Assembly (NCBI GenBank): GCA_963844625.1
Contig: CAWJPF010000021.1
Coordinates: forward strand, 1 to 64,000
Direction of reading: 5' to 3'
DNA length: 64,000 bases
Source: Palsa-504 sp963844625
Lineage (GTDB): Bacteria; Actinomycetota; Actinomycetes; Streptosporangiales; Streptosporangiaceae
Shown here piece by piece: positions 47,563 to 55,826 of this stretch (position 1 is the stretch's first letter; each line of letters starts with the position of its first letter). The notes below the pieces were generated by a model that did not search any database, was not told where the DNA came from, and was given only the letters and a program-made list of their open reading frames with translations. A program made the position numbers and the translations under genes.

Positions 47563-49026
47563 ATGGCGATTGAGTGGTCCGGTTTGAGTCCGAAGCTGCT
47601 GGTCCGACTCGACCGTTCGGCCAGCCAGCCGCTGCGCGCCCAGCTGGAGGCGAGCCTGCGCGAGGCGATCAGGGGCGGACGGCTCCGCGCCGGGGAACGG
47701 CTGCCTTCCTCGCGGGAGCTAGCGCGTGAGCTCGGCGTCTCCCGCGGCATGGTGCAGGACTGCTACGGGCAGCTGCTGGCCGAGGGATACCTGACCAGCC
47801 GCACCGGGTCCGCCACCCGGATCGCCGGCATCAGCGGCCAGCAAGGCGGTGACCAGCCCGTGGCCGACCCGGCCGCGGTCTCGCTCTCGGCGCCCTCGCC
47901 AGGCCGCCATCGCGCCGAACCGCAGCTGATCGCGGACTTCCAGCCCGGCGTACCGGACCTGTCAAGCTTCCCGCGTACCGACTGGGCCTGGGCCATCAAG
48001 CAGGCGTGCACCGAGGCCGCCGCCGCGGACCTGGGATACGGCGACCCGCGCGGCAGTGCGGTGCTGCGCGAGGTCCTCGCCGGGTACCTGCGGCGGGTAC
48101 GAGCCGCCGCCGCCAGCCCGGCGCAGATGATCATCAGCACCGGCTTTGCGCAAGGAATCAACCTCGTCCTGCGCGCCCTGGCCCGCCAAAGCGGCGTGAC
48201 GTGCGTGGCCTTCGAAGACCCCGGCTACGGCAGCGCGCAGGCAGACGAAACCGTCCGCGCGGCCCTGGCGATGGGTGTCGGTGTCACCTACGTGCCGGTC
48301 GACGAGCAAGGCCTCGTGGTCAGCGAACTGGCGGCCAGCGGAGCCCAGGCTGTCGTGGTCACCCCGGCACACCAGTCCCCCACCGGGGTGGTCCTGTCCC
48401 CACCGCGGCGGCACGCCCTGACCGACTGGGCGCGACGCGGCGGCGGGTACGTGATCGAGGACGACTACGATTCAGAGTTCCGCTACGACAAAGAACCCGT
48501 CGGCGCGCTGCAGGGACTAGCCCCAGACCAGGTCTTCCTGCTCGGCACGGCCAGCAAGGCACTGGCGCCCGCGGTCCGCCTCGGCTGGGTCCACGCCCCC
48601 GCGGCACTGGCCTCAGCGGTCGCCGCCGAGAAAGAAATGAGCGACCGCGGCTCCTGCACGCTAGACCAGCTCGCCCTGGCAACCCTGCTCACAACCGGCC
48701 GGTACGATCGCCACCTGCGGCGGATGCGAACTGTCTACGCCGCCCGCCGCACCGCACTGACCGACGCGTTCGCCAGGCACGCCCCCCGAGTCCAGCTCAC
48801 CGGGCTCGCGGCCGGATTCCACGCTGTCGCGCCCCTGCCACCGGGCGCCGACGAGACGGCAGTGATCGCCGCGGCGCGTGAACGGCGGGTCGGGCTGCAC
48901 GGCGTCGGCGGCTACCGCGGCGACCCTGATACCGCGGCGCCACCCGCGCTGGTGATGGGCTTCGGAAACGTCCGCGAGCGAGCCATCGAACCCGCCATCG
49001 CCGGCATCGCCGACCTGCTCAGCTGA
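47563..49026 (+). CDS. MocR/PdxR-type GntR regulator with aminotransferase domain
   Basis: 487 residues. An N-terminal GntR winged helix (LRAGERLPSSRELARELGVSRGMVQDCY, residues about 45-80), a linker, then a full class I aminotransferase-like domain with LSSFPRTDWAWAIK, GYGDPRGSAVLREVL, EDDYDSEFRYD and the PLP lysine in GTASKALAPAVRLG. PdxR members activate pyridoxal phosphate synthesis; others control transporters. Here the divergent neighbour is an MFS gene, and no pdxST is near. Confidence 0.9.
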   Translation: MAIEWSGLSPKLLVRLDRSASQPLRAQLEASLREAIRGGRLRAGERLPSSRELARELGVSRGMVQDCYGQLLAEGYLTSRTGSATRIAGISGQQGGDQPVADPAAVSLSAPSPGRHRAEPQLIADFQPGVPDLSSFPRTDWAWAIKQACTEAAAADLGYGDPRGSAVLREVLAGYLRRVRAAAASPAQMIISTGFAQGINLVLRALARQSGVTCVAFEDPGYGSAQADETVRAALAMGVGVTYVPVDEQGLVVSELAASGAQAVVVTPAHQSPTGVVLSPPRRHALTDWARRGGGYVIEDDYDSEFRYDKEPVGALQGLAPDQVFLLGTASKALAPAVRLGWVHAPAALASAVAAEKEMSDRGSCTLDQLALATLLTTGRYDRHLRRMRTVYAARRTALTDAFARHAPRVQLTGLAAGFHAVAPLPPGADETAVIAAARERRVGLHGVGGYRGDPDTAAPPALVMGFGNVRERAIEPAIAGIADLLS

Positions 49027-49389
49027 CCAGGAAGAAACCGTGCCCCGGGACCAGGCACCTCGGCTGAGTCAGCGCGGGACCCCCGTGTCAGCAAGCCGAC
49101 ACCAGCCGTGTCAGCGCGGTGACTGACGCCGGCGTCGCGGCCCGGCACGCTTGATCGCAGCCGGTCAATCCCGACCGGCCGCGGATGGGGCGGGTCGGGC
49201 CGCCCGGCCATCACGACCGGGCGGCGCGAGCGCACCTGCGGAAAGCGGGCACGATGTCCTGGTCCTGGCTCACGATGCCTCCGGCCGCGGTCCTGTCCGG
49301 GCCCGGTCGAAGATCCCGCCGTGGACGGGCCGCACGCGTGACGCTTGCACTTGCGTCACCCATTCTCAGCTCACCATGCGAGGAAGGTC
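49027..49389 (+). other. Gap upstream of the MoCo-sulfurase-like gene
   Basis: No gene seen. It contains three reiterations of gtgtcagc(a/g) (49086-49119) and a GC-rich stretch. No clear promoter. Confidence 0.4.
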
Positions 49390-51027
49390 ATGACCAGAAC
49401 CTTGATAGAGCCGTCCCGCGTGCCCGGCAGCATCGTCGAGAACGACCTGCGGCCAGAGCCGACCGGTTTCATGTCCGCATATCCCGGCTACCGGAGCACG
49501 GCGCTGATCGATCGGCTGCGGGCGACCGAGTACTCCTACCTCGAGGCGGGCGGGCACGTTTACCTCGACTACACGGGCGCGGGCCTGCCGGCGCAGGCAC
49601 AGCTCAGCGCGCATGCCGACCGGATACGCGACCGGTGCTTCGGGAACCCGCACTCCGAAAACCCGACCTCCGCTGCGTCGACAGAACTGATCGAGCGAGC
49701 CCGGCTCGCGGTCCTCGCGCACTTCAATGCGCCGCCTGATGAGTACGCGGCCATCTTCACCCCGAACGCCACTGGCGCGTGTCGTCTTGTCGGGGAGGCA
49801 TACCCGTTTGGCCCGCGGACTCGGCTGGTCCTGACGTACGACAATCACAACTCGGTCAATGGCATCAGGGAGTTCGCCAGGGCGCGCGGCGCGATCACGC
49901 AGTACGTGCCGTTCTGCTCGCCCGAGCTGCGAGTGGACGATGACGCGATTCGCCAGGTACTGGCACGGCCCCGGCCGGGCCAGCTGGGCGCAGCATGGCG
50001 GATTGCGCGGTCTGGGATGGCGCCCTGGGCGGGCCGGGGATTGCGCGCCCGGCGACAGCAATCGCTGGTCCAGGAGGACGTAAGGGACGCGCATCGATCG
50101 GTGGCCGCGCGGTCGGGAGCCGCCCCTCGTCGCCGCGGGCTGTTTGCCTACCCAGCGCAGAGCAACTTCAGCGGAGTGCAGCATTCGCTGCGCTGGATAG
50201 AGACCGCACATGAGCATGGCTACGACGTCCTGCTTGACGCGGCAGCCTACCTGCCGTCGAACTGGCTGGACCTCTCCGTGGTCAAGCCGGATTACATGCC
50301 GGTCAGCTGGTACAAGGTGTTCGGCTACCCGACCGGCGTCGGCTGCCTGATAGCGCGGCGGGAGGCGCTGGAGCGCCTCTGCCGTCCCTGGTTCGCCGGC
50401 GGGTCGGTTAACGTGGCCAGCGTGGGAGGAGACTGGCACACGCCGGCCGCGAACGAGGCCCGCTTTGAGGACGGCACGCTCAGCTTCCTGCAGATACCCG
50501 ATCTGGAGTCCGGGCTGTCCTGGGTTAACGGCATCGGGATGGACCTGATCCATCAGCGGGTGATGTGCCTGACCGGTTGGCTCATCGACAGGCTCGGCGC
50601 CCTGCGCCATGGCAACGGTGAGCCGATGGCGCGGATCTACGGGCCCGCCAATACCCGCGAGCGCGGTGGCACCGTAGCATTTAACCTGCTGGATCCCGGC
50701 GGGCGCGTCATCGATGAGCGCGCTGTGGCGCAGGAAACCGCTGCGGCCGGGATCTCGATCCGCACCGGTTGCTTCTGCAACCCGGGCGCCGCCGAGGGCG
50801 CGTTCCAACTCAGCAAGGCAGCCTGGCGCAGAGCGTTGCGGGGCCGGGCCCGCACGTTGGATCAGTTCGTGGACCTTCTCGGCCTGCCGAGCGGGGGGGC
50901 GCTCCGCGCGTCCGTGGGTCTAGCATCGGACGTGCGCGACGTGGAGCGGTTCCTCGCATTCGTAGAGCTGACCTACCGGGATCGCGTGGTCGACACCGCT
51001 GGCCTCGCACCCCGGCCGGGCTGCTAG
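49390..51027 (+). CDS. Class V aminotransferase, MoCo-sulfurase-like
   Basis: 545 residues from ATG 49390; GAGGAAGG lies 2-3 bases upstream. A PLP fold-type I enzyme resembling the N-terminal domain of molybdenum cofactor sulfurase: YLDYTGAGLPAQAQ, FTPNATGACRLVGEAYPF, YDNHNSVNGIREFA, LFAYPAQSNFSGV, LLDAAAYLPSN, the PLP lysine K309 in WYKVFGYPTGVG, and a Cys motif RTGCFCNPG (458-466) as in persulfide-forming enzymes. Residues about 190-250 are Arg-rich and poorly conserved. The MOSC domain of full MoCo sulfurases is absent. Substrate unknown. Confidence 0.82.
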   Translation: MTRTLIEPSRVPGSIVENDLRPEPTGFMSAYPGYRSTALIDRLRATEYSYLEAGGHVYLDYTGAGLPAQAQLSAHADRIRDRCFGNPHSENPTSAASTELIERARLAVLAHFNAPPDEYAAIFTPNATGACRLVGEAYPFGPRTRLVLTYDNHNSVNGIREFARARGAITQYVPFCSPELRVDDDAIRQVLARPRPGQLGAAWRIARSGMAPWAGRGLRARRQQSLVQEDVRDAHRSVAARSGAAPRRRGLFAYPAQSNFSGVQHSLRWIETAHEHGYDVLLDAAAYLPSNWLDLSVVKPDYMPVSWYKVFGYPTGVGCLIARREALERLCRPWFAGGSVNVASVGGDWHTPAANEARFEDGTLSFLQIPDLESGLSWVNGIGMDLIHQRVMCLTGWLIDRLGALRHGNGEPMARIYGPANTRERGGTVAFNLLDPGGRVIDERAVAQETAAAGISIRTGCFCNPGAAEGAFQLSKAAWRRALRGRARTLDQFVDLLGLPSGGALRASVGLASDVRDVERFLAFVELTYRDRVVDTAGLAPRPGC

Positions 51028-51074
51028 CCAGGCGTGGTTGGCCGGGCTTTGTTACCTGGCTCCGGGAGGTCATT

Positions 51075-52196
51075 ATGGACGACGGACCCGGTTCAGCGCG
51101 GCGCCTGCTCGGCCTCTTCGCGCATCCGGACGACGAGGTATTCTGCGCCGGCGGCACGATGGCCCGAGCCGCAGAGGCAGGCGCCGAGGTCATGGTTGTC
51201 TCGGCCACCCGCGGCGAGCGGGGGCAGATCCGGGATGCTACGGCCGCGACCCGGCGTACGCTCGGCGCCGTCCGGGAGGGCGAGCTTTGCGCGGCTGCCG
51301 CCGAGCTCGGCGTGCAGCGCGTGCAGGTGCTCGCCTACGCGGACGGGACCCTGCAGCAGAATCGATCCTCGCTGGGCGCCGCGATCGCCGACATCATGCG
51401 GCAGTTCGATCCGGACACAGTTATCACCTTCGGCGCAGACGGCGGATATGGCCACCCGGACCACGTTGCGATTTCCGAGCTGACCACCGAGGCGTTCCAG
51501 GCGCTGGTCCGCGACCACAATCGGGACCGGCGGCTGTACCACGCCGTCTTCCCGCCACGGCGCACCTCCATGGCCGAGGAGCTGACGCGCTGGATCGTCG
51601 ACTCGAGGCAGCGTGCCACCGATCGCGCCGCGCTGCAGGCGATCGCGCTGTTCGCCGGGGAGTCGGCCACCATGCGGCTGGCCCGGGACCACGTGCGAGT
51701 GGAGTGGTTTCCCCCGGACATCTACGTGGTGGAGCAGGGCGAGCCGGCCGATGCGCTGTATCTGATCCTCAACGGTACGGCCGATGCTCTGCTGGAGCAT
51801 CCCGACGGCCAGGTGACCCACGTGCGGCGGATGGCGGCGGGTGACTTCTTCGGCGAGCTCGGTCTGGTGGCGGGTGAGCGCACGGCGCATGTGGTGGCCC
51901 GCGAGAGTCTCACCTGCCTCGTTCTGTCTCGCACGCCGATCAGGCCGTACGCCGGACGCGGCGTCGGCGCCGGCGCCGCAATCGAACTCCCCGCCGCCGC
52001 CCCGCCGCCAGGGACCTGCGCGGTGGACGTCACCAGCTACCTTCACCGCAAACTCGAGGCGCTGGCGCGGCACCGCACCCAGTACCCGATCGTTCCCTCG
52101 ATGCTTCCCCAGCGCCTGCTGGAGCAGATGCTCGGCACAGAGTTCTTCCGCCGCACCACCGAGCCTTTCCGCGTAGCGGTCTGTGACGGTGGGTAG
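51075..52196 (+). CDS. PIG-L deacetylase fused to a cyclic-nucleotide-binding domain
   Basis: 373 residues; GGGAGG 6 bases before ATG 51075. Residues 8-205 are a LmbE/PIG-L zinc deacetylase: AHPDDE at 16-21 and the later metal ligand in HPDH at 127-130. Residues about 214-290 are a CAP_ED domain: YVVEQGEPADALYLILNGTA, then the phosphate-binding cassette with Glu and Arg in FFGELGLVAGERTAHVV. There is no helix-turn-helix after it, so the domain must act on the enzyme. It is 47 bp after the sulfurase-like gene. Confidence 0.88.
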   Translation: MDDGPGSARRLLGLFAHPDDEVFCAGGTMARAAEAGAEVMVVSATRGERGQIRDATAATRRTLGAVREGELCAAAAELGVQRVQVLAYADGTLQQNRSSLGAAIADIMRQFDPDTVITFGADGGYGHPDHVAISELTTEAFQALVRDHNRDRRLYHAVFPPRRTSMAEELTRWIVDSRQRATDRAALQAIALFAGESATMRLARDHVRVEWFPPDIYVVEQGEPADALYLILNGTADALLEHPDGQVTHVRRMAAGDFFGELGLVAGERTAHVVARESLTCLVLSRTPIRPYAGRGVGAGAAIELPAAAPPPGTCAVDVTSYLHRKLEALARHRTQYPIVPSMLPQRLLEQMLGTEFFRRTTEPFRVAVCDGG

Positions 52197-52199
52197 CGG

Positions 52200-52720
52200 C
52201 AGGGTGGAATCCGTTACCCGCCTTCACCTTCTGATCCGCTGCCGCGCCGCGTGGCGGCGGTGGGGTGGTGATGACGAAGAGGGTGAAGTCTTCGCGTGCC
52301 TTCGCGTCGATGGCCATGGGCAGGCGGATGCGCCCGGAATCGACCATGCCTTTCACGGCGGACCGGCTTAGGCCGAACCCGGTCGTGAGTAGCTTCCCGA
52401 CCCAGATAGGCGCCGGGAGCTCGAATCTGATGATTACCTTGAGCGGCGCCGGATCCGCACGCTCGAGTTCACAGGACGGCATGCCCGTTTCCAGCAGCCA
52501 GGTGCCGCTCCAGTCGAGCTGGAATGCAGCCTTGGCGGCCAGCGCCCCGTCCATGGCCAGATCCCGCACCATGGCCGGGTCGTTGTCCTGGAACATCAGC
52601 AGCCGCTGGCGCTGGAGTGCCTGCACAGAGATGCGCTCGTGGACGGGGGAGCGGTGCCGGCGCAGCCGGAGCCTGAGGGAACGGCCGACTGCCGAAAACC
52701 TCGCTGGTCGGCCGCTTATG
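52200..52720 (-). pseudogene. DUF1062 protein remnant
   Basis: On the minus strand HERISVQALQRQRLLMFQDN and DWSGTWLLETGMPSCELE...SRSAVKGMVDSGRIRLP match the C-terminal two thirds of DUF1062 proteins. Upstream, SGRPARFSAVGRSLRLRLRR retains only a trace of the N-terminal zinc-ribbon part, and no suitable start exists. Downstream the frame lacks its normal stop and runs into the end of the convergent deacetylase gene (to 52030). Taken as decayed. Confidence 0.6.
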
Positions 52721-53978
52721 CTCCATTTCGGGACCTCGCCAGGTACCGCGCGAGGTGATCGATCACCTCGCGCGCGTCATCCTCGATACCGTAAATGAAC
52801 GTGGACTTGCGCCGCCGCAGTACGGGCAGCCCCAGCGCGTACAGTCCCGGGCTGTCGACCACGCCGCCCTCGTGGTTCAGCCGACCCTTCGCGTCGACCA
52901 CGGGCACGTCGAGCCACCCGTAGTCAGGCCGAAAACCCGTCGCCCAAACGATCGCGCGGATCTCGCCGCTGCCGAGGTCGAGCTGCAACCGCGTCGAGGA
53001 GGGCACGCGTGTCGGCTCGAAGCGCTCAGGCGGGCCGACCTCACCGTCACGCCCGTTCGCCTGGGCCCACTCGTCGAACGTATCCAGCAGGCGCCGCATC
53101 TTGAGGTCCGCGAGCGAAAACATGTTGCGCAGGCCGCCGGAGAACAGCGCGCGGCCGTCACGTACGGCCGCCCAGCGGCCCACCAGTTCTACGCCCATCG
53201 AGGTGAGGGCGTTGAGATCGAGAGTCGTCCGCTCGGGTGTTCCGACGAGCTGCGGCGAGGGCAGCCGCCGGGCCCGGGTGAGGTCCTCGACCTCGTCGTA
53301 CCGCTGGTCCCACACCCCCGACGCGACCATCCACCACAGCACGTCGCGTCCGCGGTACACGCGCGGCAGCCGCACGTGCTCGCCCACCGCGAGGGTCACC
53401 GGCCGGCCCGACCGCTGCAGCTCGGCGGCCAGCTGTACGCCGGTCGCCGACGCTCCCACCACGAGCACGCCGCCGTCGGGGAGCTTGGCGGGGTCGCGGT
53501 AGTCGAACGTCGTCAGCTGCTCGACGGATTCCGGCACCGCCGCGGCGAGCGGCGGCACCGTGGGCTGATTGCAGGCGCCGCTCGCGATGACCACGGCCCG
53601 GCAGCCGATCCCCCCCTGGCTCGTGGTCAGGTGGTACCCGTCGCCGGTACGTCGCACGGACGTGACGTTCGTGCCGGTCCGGACGGGAGCGCGCGAGACC
53701 GCGGCGAAGCGCTCGATGAACTCGGTCACTTCTCCCGTTGTCATGTAGCCGTCGGGATCCGGGCCTTCGTAGCGCTGGCCCGGCAGGCGGCTCTGCCAGT
53801 TGGGAGTAAGCAGCCGCAGGGAGTCCCACCGTTCGCGCCGCCAGGAATTCGCCACCTCGCCGCGCTCGAGCACGACGTGGTCGATCGACCGCTGACTCAG
53901 GAAGTGGCTTGCGGCGAGGCCTGCGTGCCCTGCGCCGATGACGACCGTGGCGGCGCGCGCGGTGGCCTGGCTGCTCAG
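52716..53978 (-). CDS. FAD-dependent monooxygenase (flavin-containing monooxygenase family)
   Basis: About 420 residues. The FAD motif VVIGAGHAGLAASHF lies upstream of the first in-frame ATG/GTG/TTG, so the protein must begin earlier. The only sensible codon is CTG 53976-53978 (LSSQATARA), which overlaps the OsmC stop as CTGA with GAGG 5-6 bases before it. Other marks: the NADPH Rossmann VLVVGASATGVQLA, VIASGACNQP, and the C-terminal IVWATGFRPDYGWL. Related enzymes oxidise amines, sulfides or indole-3-pyruvate. It is coupled to the OsmC gene upstream. Confidence 0.83.
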   Translation of the reverse strand: MSSQATARAATVVIGAGHAGLAASHFLSQRSIDHVVLERGEVANSWRRERWDSLRLLTPNWQSRLPGQRYEGPDPDGYMTTGEVTEFIERFAAVSRAPVRTGTNVTSVRRTGDGYHLTTSQGGIGCRAVVIASGACNQPTVPPLAAAVPESVEQLTTFDYRDPAKLPDGGVLVVGASATGVQLAAELQRSGRPVTLAVGEHVRLPRVYRGRDVLWWMVASGVWDQRYDEVEDLTRARRLPSPQLVGTPERTTLDLNALTSMGVELVGRWAAVRDGRALFSGGLRNMFSLADLKMRRLLDTFDEWAQANGRDGEVGPPERFEPTRVPSSTRLQLDLGSGEIRAIVWATGFRPDYGWLDVPVVDAKGRLNHEGGVVDSPGLYALGLPVLRRRKSTFIYGIEDDAREVIDHLARYLARSRNGA

Positions 53979-54523
53979 ACGACCTCGACGGTGACGTTCG
54001 TCGGGTTCGTCAGCGCGTCGAACACGGCAGAGCGCTTCTGCGACTGGGCCACCAGCGCCTCGATGTCCTCTGGCGATGCGTCCGCGTCGATCTTGAACGT
54101 CACCTTGATGTCGTTGTAGCCGTTGCGGACATCACTGTCGGCACCGAGGATGCCGCGGATGTCGTGCGCGCCCTCGACGGTCGACTCGACCGAGCGCAGC
54201 TGGACGCCGCGGTTCTCCGCGACGGACGCCACGCCTGCCGTCAGGCAGCTGGCCAGGCCGACCAGGAGGTATTCGATCGGCGTGATGCCGTTGTCCGTCG
54301 CCGCGAAGACGTCGGGGTGGTCGGCTTCGAACACCGACTCCTCCTTGTGGTCGTGCTCCTCGCCAAGGCCGTAGTAGCTCTGGACCTTGATCTGGCTGTG
54401 CACGCCGTGCTGCCACTTGGCGGACGCCCGCCAGGTGAACTGGGCGGCATCGGGCGCCCCCTTCAGCACCTCGCGCGCGTCCAGCAGCGCCTGCACGTTG
54501 ACTCCGTTGGTGACCGTGGTCAT
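53975..54523 (-). CDS. OsmC family protein lacking the second cysteine
   Basis: 182 residues from ATG 54521-54523. OsmC/Ohr fold with the first redox cysteine C93 in GLASCLTAGVAS and the preceding TPIEYLLVGL. The second cysteine, normally in a CPV-like motif, is Ser (QSQKRSAVFD). A two-cysteine peroxidase cycle is therefore not possible within one chain. It is coupled by overlap to the FAD monooxygenase. Divergent from metX. Confidence 0.85.
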   Translation of the reverse strand: MTTVTNGVNVQALLDAREVLKGAPDAAQFTWRASAKWQHGVHSQIKVQSYYGLGEEHDHKEESVFEADHPDVFAATDNGITPIEYLLVGLASCLTAGVASVAENRGVQLRSVESTVEGAHDIRGILGADSDVRNGYNDIKVTFKIDADASPEDIEALVAQSQKRSAVFDALTNPTNVTVEVV

Positions 54524-54572
54524 ATCGCCTGTGTCCCTCTCGCTCACTTCATCAGTATTCCGGTGGAGATGA

Positions 54573-54604
54573 TTGACAATACAACAGCCGCGACCAGCTA
54601 AGAT
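54573..54604 (+). promoter_or_regulatory. Candidate metX promoter
   Basis: TTGACA (54573-54578) and TAAGAT (54599-54604) with a 20-base spacer. The -10 ends only 7 bases before the metX ATG, and no Shine-Dalgarno lies between, which suggests a leaderless message. Confidence 0.4.
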
Positions 54605-54611
54605 AGCCCGC

Positions 54612-55826
54612 ATGACGGAGCCAGCCTCGACGCTCGCGGCCGGCTCGGTCGGTACGGTCGAAACGCAGTACCTCGACCTGCCGGAACCGGTGCGGCTCGA
54701 CTGCGGGCGGGAACTGCACCCGGTTCGCGTGGCGTACGAGACCTACGGTGTCCTCTCACCCCAGCGCGACAACGTCATCTTGGTGTGCCATGCGCTCAGC
54801 GGCGACGCCCATGCGGCGGGTTTCGCGAAGACGGCGCCCGTAGAGAGCACGCGCGACGGTTTCGCGGCCGAGGATCGCGACGGCGTGGCCGGCAAGGGGC
54901 TCGGCTGGTGGGACGGGATGATCGGTCCCGGCAAGGCGTTCGACACCGACCGTTTCTTCGTCGTCTCCACGAACCTGCTCGGCGGCTGCCGCGGGACGAC
55001 GGGGCCGTCGTCGGTTGATCCCGCGACGGGCCAGCCGTACGGGCCGGACTTTCCGGTGATCACGGTCGCGGACATGGTGCGGACCGAGCGTGCCTTCCTG
55101 CACGAACTCGGCATCGAACGGCTGGCGGCGGTCGCCGGAGGCTCGCTCGGCGGGATGCAGGCATTCGAGTGGGCGGTCCTGTTTCCTGGCCAGGTCGGTG
55201 CCGTCGTGGCGATCGCCAGCACGCACGCCCTCCACCCGCAGGGCGTGGCCTGGAACGCGATCGCGCGTGAGGCGATCATGCGCGATCAGGCCTGGCAAGG
55301 CGGCCGCTACTACGGCACGGGCCGCACGCCCGATGCCGGTATGGGCGTGGCCCGGATGGTCGGCCACGTCACGTACCTGTCCGGCCTGGCGCTGAGCGAT
55401 AAGTTCGGCCTGCGGCTGCAGTTCGCGGACGACATCCGCTACACGATCACCGAACCGGAGTTCGAGGTCGAGAGCTACCTGCGCCACCAGGCCGACTCGT
55501 TCGTCAAGCGCTTCGACGCCAACACCTATGTCTACATGTCGCGCGCGCTGACGTATTTCGATCTCGCACGGCAGTACGGCGGCGGATCGCTCGCCCAGGC
55601 GCTGGCAGGCGTTTCGGCGCGGACGCTGCTGATCGCGTTCAGTTCCGACTGGCTGTACCCGCCTGCTGCGTCGGGTGAGATCGCCGACGCGCTGCGCGCT
55701 CTCGGCAAGCCGGTCGAATTCCAGGTGATCGAGGCGCCGTACGGCCATGACTGCTTCCTGCTTGAGGAAGCACGGCAGACGCCTATTATCCGCAGCTTCC
55801 TGACCCAAGGCCAGGCCAGCAGGTGA
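54612..55826 (+). CDS. metX: Homoserine O-acetyltransferase
   Basis: First step of methionine synthesis from homoserine: transfers acetyl from acetyl-CoA to homoserine. 404 residues, alpha/beta-hydrolase fold. Nucleophile Ser in AGGSLGGMQAFEW, Asp in FSSDWLYPP, His in GYGHD-like PYGHDCF; also NVILVCHALSGDAHA and NLLGGCRGTTGPSS. The start MTEPASTLAAG at 54612 has no ribosome site. It overlaps metY by GTGA. Confidence 0.95.
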   Translation: MTEPASTLAAGSVGTVETQYLDLPEPVRLDCGRELHPVRVAYETYGVLSPQRDNVILVCHALSGDAHAAGFAKTAPVESTRDGFAAEDRDGVAGKGLGWWDGMIGPGKAFDTDRFFVVSTNLLGGCRGTTGPSSVDPATGQPYGPDFPVITVADMVRTERAFLHELGIERLAAVAGGSLGGMQAFEWAVLFPGQVGAVVAIASTHALHPQGVAWNAIAREAIMRDQAWQGGRYYGTGRTPDAGMGVARMVGHVTYLSGLALSDKFGLRLQFADDIRYTITEPEFEVESYLRHQADSFVKRFDANTYVYMSRALTYFDLARQYGGGSLAQALAGVSARTLLIAFSSDWLYPPAASGEIADALRALGKPVEFQVIEAPYGHDCFLLEEARQTPIIRSFLTQGQASR

